Assembly: GCA_003133285.1 (NCBI GenBank)
Contig: PKWR01000016.1
Span: forward strand, 1 to 11,287
Length of the DNA: 11,287 nt
Direction of reading: 5' to 3'
Source: Coriobacteriia bacterium
Lineage (GTDB): Bacteria > Actinomycetota > Coriobacteriia > Anaerosomatales > PALSA-660
In this document: one piece after another, positions 1 through 5,335 of the stretch
How the letters are laid out: each line of letters begins with the position of its first letter
How positions within the stretch are numbered: the first letter of the stretch is position 1
The notes under the pieces: model-generated
Database searches by the model: none
The model's input: only the letters and a program-made list of their open reading frames with translations
What the model was told of the DNA's origin: nothing
Made by a program: the position numbers and the translations under genes

Positions 1-433
1 GGTCCTCGTCGGCCGATCGCGCGGGCATCACGGCCGACGATGCGCGGACGCGGACGTCGGACGCAGCCGTGAGCTTCGCCAGCGCAAGCCGCAGGTCCTC
101 GGCGTACGGGAAGGAGGGGTCGCCCAGCATCGCCGCCGCGGCCGCGCGCAGTTCGACCGCTTCGAGCGGGTCGAGCTCCACCGTTTCGGAGAAGGTCGCG
201 TCAGCATCGACGCGGTAGCGCTCGACGGCGTCGGAGCGGTCGATCTCGATCACGAACCCTGCGTGGCGCAGGTCGTCCTTGTCGCGCTCGAACATGCGGC
301 CGAATGCGGCGGCGTTCTGATCGGCGGGATAGCCGGCGACACCGGCTGCGATCTCCAGCGCCGAGACGGGGCGCCGGGCGGACGCGAGGTACAGGGCGAG
401 ATTGACGATGCGCTCGCTCGCGTCCACGCTCAT
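1..433 (-). CDS. PafB/PafC-like WYL-domain transcriptional regulator, N-terminal part
   Basis: This partial gene reads leftward and runs off the window edge; 144 codons are visible. The translation begins MSVDASERIVNLALYLASAR and contains an FGRMFERDKDDLRHAGFVIEI segment. That segment is the DeoR-type winged-helix region (about residues 5-65) typical of PafB/PafC proteins, which have 'FxRMFERDKxxLRxxGIPLE'. Next comes the YRVD strand and the linker ELDPLEAVELRAAAAAML that leads into the WYL domain; the WYL domain itself lies outside the window. The ATG is chosen because GGGAGG lies 6-7 bases upstream on the minus strand. Family members bind DNA and sense a ligand, possibly nucleic acid, through the WYL domain; PafBC controls the mycobacterial DNA-damage response. 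The target here cannot be read from the window. The family call is strong; the damage-response role is inference. Confidence 0.88.
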   Translation of the reverse strand, partial: MSVDASERIVNLALYLASARRPVSALEIAAGVAGYPADQNAAAFGRMFERDKDDLRHAGFVIEIDRSDAVERYRVDADATFSETVELDPLEAVELRAAAAAMLGDPSFPYAEDLRLALAKLTAASDVRVRASSAVMPARSADED

Positions 434-481
434 CGCACACCTCCCGGTTCGGGTCGCCAAGCCTGGTCGCTGCCGTGTCGG

Positions 482-487
482 ATTGTA
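482..487 (-). promoter_or_regulatory. Possible -10 box for the WYL regulator
   Basis: On the minus strand this hexamer reads TACAAT, one mismatch from the TATAAT consensus. It lies about 50 bases upstream of the regulator's ATG. I see no convincing -35 at 16-18 bases, so this is a candidate only. Confidence 0.3.
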
Positions 488-551
488 GCCAATACGCAGG
501 GCTGCGGCGCCGGTCGGGACGTTCGCTTGGCGGGAGAGCGCCCGGAATAGG

Positions 552-594
552 TCTGGCCCGGCAGCGTCGCCGCTGTCGGGCCAGATCCTGTTTT
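552..594 (+). terminator. Orphan rho-independent terminator-like hairpin
   Basis: The arms TCTGGCCCGGCAGCG (552-566) and CGCTGTCGGGCCAGA (571-585) pair over 15 positions with one G-T wobble around a TCGC loop. They are followed on the plus strand by TCCTGTTTT. This is the shape of an intrinsic terminator for rightward transcription, yet no rightward gene ends upstream of it in the window. It lies in the 378-bp gap (434-811) between the divergent WYL regulator and the seven-TM gene. I see no other gene-like content in that gap besides the promoter elements listed separately. Confidence 0.6.
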
Positions 595-736
595 GCGAAC
601 GAGCCGCGTTGGGGGGAACGCAACTCGATTCATCGAGTGCGGCGATCCCTGCCCTGAGGGGGGAGGAGGAACAGGCCGCCACGCTCTGCACATGCAAAAA
701 GCAACGTGCGTGCCAACTTCGTCCCCGAGCCCGCGC

Positions 737-765
737 TTGCGATACCGGCGGCGCTCGTCTACAAG
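737..765 (+). promoter_or_regulatory. Putative promoter of the seven-TM gene
   Basis: TTGCGA (737-742) and TACAAG (760-765) are separated by 17 bases, each a partial match to the sigma-70/SigA -35 and -10 boxes. The predicted start is near 772, giving a leader of about 40 bases before the GTG at 812. Nothing else in the gap looks as promoter-like. Confidence 0.45.
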
Positions 766-768
766 TGA

Positions 769-783
769 GTCAGCGCAGCTGAC
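769..783. promoter_or_regulatory. Inverted repeat at the predicted transcription start (operator candidate)
   Basis: GTCAGC and GCTGAC form a perfect 6-bp inverted repeat around GCA. It starts 3 bases after the putative -10 box, covers the predicted start site and lies upstream of the ribosome site. That position fits a repressor operator, but no binding protein is identifiable and a chance origin is possible. Confidence 0.3.
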
Positions 784-811
784 GCGCTTCGGGCGGGGAA
801 AGGGGCCGATC

Positions 812-1537
812 GTGAGCATCTGGTCATCCTGGATATGGCCGCTGGCGACAGCGATCCTGGGGTTCGTCTACGTGGGACTGCTCGTCGCGCAGTACGTCAA
901 ACGCCGCAAGATGCATCAGCTCATGTGGGCGATCGGCTTCTCGTTCTACGCCATCGCCGCCGTCATGGAGTTCGTGAGCGAACTCACCCAGCACTGGGAC
1001 CCGACCGTCTACCGCGTCTACATCGTGCTCGCGGCGTCGCTCGTCGGCTTCCTCGGGAACGGCACCCTGTACCTGGTGAGCAAGAAGCGCCTGTGGGGTG
1101 ACCTGTACCTCGGCTTCAACGTCGTCTGCCTCGCGATCTTCCTCTACGGCACGTTCACCGTGAAGCTGCTGACGGACAAGCTGGTCCCCGGGATCGTGGT
1201 TGGCGGCCAGGCGCTCGGCGCGAGCGGCACCTTCCCGCGTCTCATGTCCCTGCCGTTCAACATCCCCGGGTCGCTGCTGCTCCTGGGCGGCGCGGTGCTA
1301 TCGATCGTCAAGTTCTGGCCCAAGAAGGCCTATCGCTACCGCGTGTGGGCCAACGTGCTGATCATCATCGGCACGCTGATGATCGCCGGTGCGGGCGCGA
1401 TGGCGCGCTTCGGCGCCTCCGGCGGCCTCTACGTGGGCGAGATGGTCGCGTCCGCGATCCTGCTCTGGGGCTTCATGATGGCGAGCACGCTCGAGAAGGG
1501 CGCGCAGGCCGTCCGGGCGACTCACTCCTCGGAGTAG
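812..1537 (+). CDS. Seven-TM integral membrane protein of unknown function
   Basis: This 241-residue protein is almost entirely membrane-embedded. Hydrophobic segments lie at about residues 7-27, 34-54, 65-88, 93-115, 147-165, 175-196 and 202-222. Short charged loops (VKRRKMHQ, SKKRLWGD, WPKKAYRYR) look like cytoplasmic positive-inside loops. I do not recognise a named family and see no catalytic motif, signal peptide or soluble domain. The frame stays open upstream to 593, but that stretch is hydrophilic, arginine-rich and covers the promoter. I therefore chose the GTG at 812, preceded by GGGGAAAGGGG about 6 bases upstream. The stop lies inside the convergent regulator gene, with a 16-bp overlap. 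A sensor or transport role would be a guess. Confidence 0.8.
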   Translation: MSIWSSWIWPLATAILGFVYVGLLVAQYVKRRKMHQLMWAIGFSFYAIAAVMEFVSELTQHWDPTVYRVYIVLAASLVGFLGNGTLYLVSKKRLWGDLYLGFNVVCLAIFLYGTFTVKLLTDKLVPGIVVGGQALGASGTFPRLMSLPFNIPGSLLLLGGAVLSIVKFWPKKAYRYRVWANVLIIIGTLMIAGAGAMARFGASGGLYVGEMVASAILLWGFMMASTLEKGAQAVRATHSSE

Positions 1538-2229
1538 CCGCTTCCCAGACGTGCGAGCGCCCCGACCTCCTTGACGACCACGTCACGGGCGCGGACCTCG
1601 AGCACGCCTTCGTCGCGCAGGCGGCCGAGGGCGCGCGAGAGCGTCTCCGGCACCGTGCCGAGGGCCGATGCGAGTTCGGCCTTCGTCATCCCCAGATCGA
1701 CCACGAGCCCCTCGGGGGTCGAGTCGCCGACAGCGAGCGCGCGCTGGAAGAGGTAGCCGGCGAGCCGTGACGGGACGTCGAGTGACAGGCTGGTCGCGAC
1801 GGCCGTCAGGTTGACCACGCGGTTGGCCAGGTCCGCGACGATCGTGCGCAGTACCGTCGGCTGGGACTCGATGAGCTCGAAGAGCGTCTCGCGCGGCAGC
1901 CACGCGATGGTCGCGTCGGTCGCGGCATCGATGTTCGCGGGATAGCGGGTACCGGCGAGTGCGGCCACGGCGGCCACGGGTTCGCCCTTCCCTGCGGTCT
2001 CGAAGGTCAGCGCGCGGCCGTCGGCGCCGAGGTGGTAGACGCGCACGCGGCCCGCCACGACCACGCCGAAGCGGTCCGGCTTGTCCCCCTCCTGCGCCAG
2101 GACGCGGCCGCGCGCCGCATGTTCGACGCGGGCCTGCGCCGCGAGCGCCATCACCGAGGCGTCGTCGGCGCCACGCCACAGGCGGCACGCGCGCAGCGCT
2201 GCGTAGACATCGGGCCTGGCCTCGGACAC
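1522..2229 (-). CDS. Crp/Fnr-family transcriptional regulator (HcpR/Dnr-like by context)
   Basis: This 235-residue protein has a cyclic-nucleotide-binding-like beta-roll (about residues 15-130), a dimerisation helix (about 130-160) and a C-terminal winged helix (about 165-225). The recognition helix reads GTVPETLSRALGRLRDEGVL. Its E195, S198 and R199 match the E-xx-SR pattern that FNR uses to read TTGA half-sites. FNR-type N-terminal iron-sulfur cysteines are absent; only one Cys lies near the N-terminus. A heme or another sensor, as in Dnr and HcpR, is more likely than a 4Fe-4S cluster. The GTG start has GGAGG 5 bases upstream; the frame's upstream extension crosses the palindrome at 2285-2298 and is not used. 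The gene diverges from the ygbA-fdx-hcp operon and probably controls it. Fold and family are clear; the nitric-oxide-sensing role is inferred from neighbours. Confidence 0.9.
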   Translation of the reverse strand: MSEARPDVYAALRACRLWRGADDASVMALAAQARVEHAARGRVLAQEGDKPDRFGVVVAGRVRVYHLGADGRALTFETAGKGEPVAAVAALAGTRYPANIDAATDATIAWLPRETLFELIESQPTVLRTIVADLANRVVNLTAVATSLSLDVPSRLAGYLFQRALAVGDSTPEGLVVDLGMTKAELASALGTVPETLSRALGRLRDEGVLEVRARDVVVKEVGALARLGSGYSEE

Positions 2230-2284
2230 ATCGACCTCCGGACGTGGACGTTCGGCGCGGGGATCCCTCACGCCTCGGTCGAGT

Positions 2285-2298
2285 TTGACACATGTCAA
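2285..2298. promoter_or_regulatory. FNR/Dnr-like operator, TTGAC-N4-GTCAA
   Basis: TTGACACATGTCAA is a symmetrical site with TTGAC and GTCAA arms around four bases, close to the FNR/Dnr consensus TTGAT-N4-ATCAA. It lies between the divergent Crp/Fnr gene and the ygbA-fdx-hcp operon. A second, overlapping symmetry pairs GACACA (2287-2292) with TGTGTC (2301-2306). The adjacent regulator's E-xx-SR recognition helix fits TTGA half-sites. The centre lies about 42 bases upstream of the start predicted from the TACAAC box, which is class II activator spacing. Confidence 0.7.
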
Positions 2299-2321
2299 TG
2301 TGTGTCCCTCCGCCCACGGGG

Positions 2322-2327
2322 TACAAC
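2322..2327 (+). promoter_or_regulatory. -10 box of the nitrosative stress operon
   Basis: TACAAC lies 23 bases downstream of the operator, with no TTGACA-like -35 at normal spacing. The operator occupies the -35 region, as expected for an activator-dependent promoter. The predicted start is near 2333, about 39 bases before the first ATG of the operon. Confidence 0.5.
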
Positions 2328-2371
2328 GCATGGGGCCACCGTTCCCCACGGCTGCAGAGAGGGACCCGCAC

Positions 2372-2806
2372 ATGCAGGACCGTTTCGCCGAGAAGATGTC
2401 CGACCCGAAGGCCCGTGCCGACACGCGCCTGCTCGGGGACTTCACCGGCATCTACTGCCGCGGGAAGCACCGCGGAGCGGTCCGAGCCCCGCTCGCCTCC
2501 GACGGGGTGGTCCTCGGTGTCTACGGGCGCAGGGCCCCGGTGGTTTGCGAGGAGTGCGCGGAGCTGTTGGTCTACGCCGAACAGCGCCGCGCGTTCTGCC
2601 CCAAGGACCCGAAGCCCTTCTGCAGCAACTGCGACACGCACTGCTACAAGCCCGCGATGCGCGAGTACATGCGCGACGTCATGCGCTACGCGGGACCCCG
2701 ATCGATGTTCCACGGCTACGCGGTCCAAGGAGTCAGACACCTGATCGAGAGCCGGAACGCACGCAAGGCGGCAGGCGCGCAGAGCGCTGCCGAACACGAG
2801 GGATAG
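2372..2806 (+). CDS. ygbA: YgbA-like nitrous oxide-stimulated promoter family protein
   Basis: This 144-residue protein matches the YgbA family (PF11756 type) along most of its length. It has IYC, then CEECAELLVYAEQRRAFCP, then FCSNCDTHCYKPAMREYMRD, then VMRYAGPRSMF and a closing VRHLIESR. The roughly eight cysteines in C-xx-C-like pairs suggest a metal or iron-sulfur site. Escherichia coli ygbA is a member of the NO-responsive NsrR regulon and is linked to recovery from nitric oxide stress; its biochemical reaction is not established. The ATG at 2372 has AGAGGG about 8 bases upstream and gives the family's usual start; the frame's upstream extension would cover the -10 box. It is the first gene of the operon, 7 bases before the ferredoxin gene. 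Family assignment rests on motif recall. Confidence 0.85.
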   Translation: MQDRFAEKMSDPKARADTRLLGDFTGIYCRGKHRGAVRAPLASDGVVLGVYGRRAPVVCEECAELLVYAEQRRAFCPKDPKPFCSNCDTHCYKPAMREYMRDVMRYAGPRSMFHGYAVQGVRHLIESRNARKAAGAQSAAEHEG

Positions 2807-2813
2807 GAAGACC

Positions 2814-3200
2814 ATGAGCACCACGGTGACCCGACAGATCGTCAGGATCGACGAGGACCTTTGTACCGGCTGCGGCGTGTGCGTGAGCCCGTGCGCCGAA
2901 GGCGCGATCGTGATCATCGACGGCAAGGCGAAGGTCGTGCGCGAAGAGCTGTGCGACGGCGCCGGTTTCTGCCTCGGCGTCTGCCCGACCGGCGCGCTCA
3001 CGGTCGAGGAGCGCGAGGCGGTGCCGTTCGACCACGAGGCGGTCGAGGAGCAGGCCGCGGTCGCGCCTCGCACCTACATCCCGCAGGTCTGCTTCAACTG
3101 CGGGACCGACGAGGACCACGCACCGCTGCTGCCCGTGCGCACCGCGGGCACGTCGACGTGGGTATGCACTCGCTGCCTGCCCGCGCTCATCCACGGATAG
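2814..3200 (+). CDS. Ferredoxin with one complete and one incomplete 4Fe-4S motif plus a C-terminal zinc-ribbon-like tail
   Basis: This is a 128-residue cytoplasmic iron-sulfur protein. The first cluster motif is complete: C17, C20, C23 and C27 in CTGCGVCVSPC. The second, CDGAGFCLGVCP, keeps C47, C53 and C57 but has Ala50 where the second cysteine normally sits. It could carry a 3Fe-4S cluster, or a 4Fe-4S cluster with a fourth ligand from elsewhere. The CDGxGxCLGxCP pattern recurs in ferredoxin-like proteins I associate with hcp loci. Residues 93-121 add two C-xx-C pairs (C93/C96, C118/C121), a probable rubredoxin-like or zinc-ribbon site. The gene lies 7 bases after ygbA and 38 before hcp, so electron delivery to Hcp is the simplest role. 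A GGAAG site sits just before the ATG. Confidence 0.88.
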   Translation: MSTTVTRQIVRIDEDLCTGCGVCVSPCAEGAIVIIDGKAKVVREELCDGAGFCLGVCPTGALTVEEREAVPFDHEAVEEQAAVAPRTYIPQVCFNCGTDEDHAPLLPVRTAGTSTWVCTRCLPALIHG

Positions 3201-3238
3201 CCGACAACCGACCGAGGATCCACACGAAGGAGCTGCAC

Positions 3239-4876
3239 ATGTTCTGCAACCAATGTGAACAGACGCTCAACGGCGTCGCCTGCACGACCGTGGGAGTCTG
3301 CGGGAAGAAGCCGACGGTGTCGGCGCTGCAGGAGCTGGTCCTGCACGAGGTCGTCGCTGTCTCGCTGTGGGCCGTGGCGGGCCGCGAGCACGGGGTCACC
3401 GACCCCGCCCTCGACGAGCTGGTCGACAAGGCGATCTTCCACACCGTGACCAACGTGGACTTCGACGACGCCTCGCTCGCCGGCGTCGTCCGCGACCTGC
3501 ACGTTGCACGCATCGCGCTGGCCGCGAAGGTCACCGCCGCCGGCGGCGCACCGGCACACGACGACGCGTCGCTGGCGTTCGAGCCGGCCGCGGACCTCGA
3601 CGCGCTCACCGCGCAGGCCATCGCTGTCGGGCACTTCGCCGACCGCGGCGCCGACGCGGACGTCCGCTCGCTGATGGAGGTCACGATCTACGGCGTCAAG
3701 GGCATCGCCGCGTACGCCGACCATGCGCGCATCCTCGGTCAGAGCGATCCCGAGGTGTCGGCGTTCACCTACAAGGCGTTCGCGTCCTTGGCCGATCCGT
3801 CGCTGGGCGTGGGCGAATGGGTGGCCTTGGCGCTCGAGGCCGGAAAGGCCAACCTGCGCGTCATGGAGCTGCTCGACGCGGCCAACACCGGCGCCTACGG
3901 CAGCCCCGTCCCGACCGAGGTGCCGCTCGGGCACCGCCCGAACAAGGCGATCGTCGTTTCGGGCCACGACCTCAAGGACCTTGCCGACCTGCTGGAAGCC
4001 ACGCAGGGCATGGGCATCGACGTCTACACGCACGGCGAGATGCTGCCGGCGCACGGCTATCCGGGGCTCAAGAAGTACCCGCATTTCTATGGGAACTACG
4101 GCACGGCATGGCAGAACCAGCGCCGCGAGTTCGCCGCGTTCCCCGGCGCGATCCTGATGACCACCAACTGCATCCAGGCGCCGAAGGCCGAGTACCTCGA
4201 GAACATCCTCACCACCGGCAACGTGCAGTGGCCGGGCGCGGTCCACGTGCCGAGCGGGGACTTCTCCGCGGTGATCGAGCGTGCTCTCGCCCTCCCGGGC
4301 TTCACCGACACGCTCGACGCCGGCAGCGTCATGGTCGGGTTCGCCCGTGATGCCGTGCTGTCCGTCGCGCCCGCGATCATCGATGCGGTGAAGAGCGGCG
4401 CGATCCGCCACTTCTTCCTCGTCGGAGGATGCGACGGGGCCAAGCCCGGCCGCTCCTACTACACCGACTTCGTCGACCAGTCGCCGTCTGACACCGTCAT
4501 CCTGACGCTCGCCTGCGGCAAGTTCCGTTTCTTCGACCACAAGATCGGTGAGATCGGCGGGATCCCGCGCCTGCTCGACGTGGGCCAGTGCAACGACGCG
4601 TACTCGGCCATCAAGATCGCGATGGCGCTCGCGGACGCGTTCGGCGTCGGCGTCAACGAGCTGCCCCTGTCGATGATCTTGTCCTGGTACGAGCAGAAGG
4701 CCGTCGCGATCCTGCTGAGCCTGCTGTACCTGGGCATCACCGACATGCGCCTCGGACCTACCCTGCCCGCGTTCATCACGCCGGACGTGCTGCAGGTGCT
4801 CGTGGACAACTTCGCGATCAAGCCCATCGGCGAGAACGCGCAGGCCGACCTCGACGCCATCCTCGGCGCGGCATAG
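3239..4876 (+). CDS. hcp: Hybrid cluster protein (hydroxylamine reductase / NO reductase), class I
   Basis: This 545-residue cytoplasmic redox enzyme is full length for the family. Its N-terminal 4Fe-4S ligands C3, C6, C15 and C21 have the spacing of the Desulfovibrio class I protein rather than the wider E. coli class II spacing. All hybrid-cluster ligands can be placed: H243 (SGHDLKDL), E267 (THGEMLP), C311 (TTNCIQAPK), C398 (VGGCDGAKPGR, the persulfide position), C426 (LACGKFRF), C451 (VGQCNDAY) and E485 (WYEQK). Family members reduce hydroxylamine in vitro; in cells they are thought to reduce nitric oxide to nitrous oxide and, in E. coli, to promote protein S-nitrosylation. The ATG has AAGGAG 6 bases upstream; the frame's open extension overlaps the ferredoxin gene and is rejected. 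With ygbA, the ferredoxin and the divergent regulator, it forms a nitrosative stress unit. Confidence 0.97.
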   Translation: MFCNQCEQTLNGVACTTVGVCGKKPTVSALQELVLHEVVAVSLWAVAGREHGVTDPALDELVDKAIFHTVTNVDFDDASLAGVVRDLHVARIALAAKVTAAGGAPAHDDASLAFEPAADLDALTAQAIAVGHFADRGADADVRSLMEVTIYGVKGIAAYADHARILGQSDPEVSAFTYKAFASLADPSLGVGEWVALALEAGKANLRVMELLDAANTGAYGSPVPTEVPLGHRPNKAIVVSGHDLKDLADLLEATQGMGIDVYTHGEMLPAHGYPGLKKYPHFYGNYGTAWQNQRREFAAFPGAILMTTNCIQAPKAEYLENILTTGNVQWPGAVHVPSGDFSAVIERALALPGFTDTLDAGSVMVGFARDAVLSVAPAIIDAVKSGAIRHFFLVGGCDGAKPGRSYYTDFVDQSPSDTVILTLACGKFRFFDHKIGEIGGIPRLLDVGQCNDAYSAIKIAMALADAFGVGVNELPLSMILSWYEQKAVAILLSLLYLGITDMRLGPTLPAFITPDVLQVLVDNFAIKPIGENAQADLDAILGAA

Positions 4877-4879
4877 GCC

Positions 4880-5158
4880 GTGAGGATCAAGCGCTGGCTG
4901 ATCGGCACCGGTGTCGCGCTGACCGTGCTCGCGGTCGCCGCCACGGTGCTCTACCTCTTCGGGGGGATGCAGCCGCCGTCCGCGGAGGCTCGAGCGGCGT
5001 ACGCGGCAGAGGTCGCCGCCAACCGGCAGCCCGCCGTGGAAGCGCGGTTCGTCATCCCGATCCCGGGGTGCGTCTGTCACAGTGACGACCCGGTGCTGCA
5101 GGTGCAGCACGCGGTCCTGCGCATGAACGAGTGTGGCCGCTGCCACACGCGCGGCTAG
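4880..5158 (+). CDS. Small membrane-anchored c-type cytochrome-like protein
   Basis: This 92-residue protein has a basic N-terminus (MRIKRW), one hydrophobic helix (about residues 7-28) and an exported tail. The tail holds CGRCH (C85-H89), a standard CxxCH heme c motif, and before it an odd CVCH (C64, C66, H67) followed by SDDPVLQVQH. The arrangement recalls the CxxCH-SxxP-xxxxH-CxxCH pairs of multiheme cytochromes, with the first motif one residue short. It may bind one heme with a second site that is degenerate or binds metal. The GTG lies 3 bases after the hcp stop with no strong ribosome site, so translation is probably coupled to hcp. It closes the operon. An outward-facing cytochrome beside cytoplasmic Hcp is unexpected. 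I do not recognise a named family. Confidence 0.75.
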   Translation: MRIKRWLIGTGVALTVLAVAATVLYLFGGMQPPSAEARAAYAAEVAANRQPAVEARFVIPIPGCVCHSDDPVLQVQHAVLRMNECGRCHTRG

Positions 5159-5170
5159 ACCGCGAGATCG

Positions 5171-5204
5171 AGAGGGCCGGCGCCTGAAGAGGCGCCGGCC
5201 CTCT
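5171..5204 (+). terminator. Terminator hairpin after the hcp operon
   Basis: AGAGGGCCGGCGCCT (5171-5185) and AGGCGCCGGCCCTCT (5190-5204) pair perfectly over 15 bp around a GAAG loop. It starts 12 bases after the cytochrome-like stop. There is no U-tract after it, as is common for G+C-rich actinobacterial terminators. Confidence 0.8.
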
Positions 5205-5265
5205 CTGCGTGCGCCCACCGGACCGACATCGGACCCGGTCGAAGGACCCGTGACGCGCGAGGTGG

Positions 5266-5271
5266 TATATC
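5266..5271 (+). promoter_or_regulatory. Putative -10 box of the M28-GGDEF-DUF1461 operon
   Basis: TATATC is the most A+T-rich hexamer in the gap between the two operons. A start near 5278 would give a leader of about 58 bases to the ATG at 5336. It would almost coincide with an upstream in-frame GTG at 5279, so a leaderless longer form is also possible. No clear -35 is seen. Confidence 0.4.
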
Positions 5272-5335
5272 CTTCGAGGTGACGCGACGACCCGGCCGCA
5301 GGAGCCGCTCGGCCGCAGTCGGAAGGGGCCTCCTG

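Noticed and set aside
595..720. A possible riboswitch or structured leader in the A/G-rich stretch before the seven-TM promoter
   Set aside because: I compared it by eye with c-di-GMP, cobalamin and c-di-AMP riboswitch cores and found no matching conserved core. It also lies upstream of the predicted transcription start.
593..811. N-terminal extension of the seven-TM protein from the frame's upstream start
   Set aside because: The stretch is hydrophilic and Arg-rich and contains the likely promoter and inverted repeat. The GTG at 812 has a good ribosome site.
2285..2290. TTGACA as a conventional -35 box for the hcp operon
   Set aside because: The only good -10 box (TACAAC at 2322) is 31 bases further on, too far for a sigma-70-type promoter. 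The hexamer is better explained as an operator half-site.
1583..3073. A 496-codon minus-strand frame across the regulator, the operator and the ygbA-fdx genes
   Set aside because: It reads the regulator in the wrong frame and crosses the intergenic promoter; its composition is low-complexity Arg/Pro/Ala.
2861..3238. N-terminal extension of Hcp overlapping the ferredoxin gene
   Set aside because: The ferredoxin is clearly coded in another frame here. The Hcp ATG at 3239 has AAGGAG upstream and begins with the conserved MFCNQCEQT motif.
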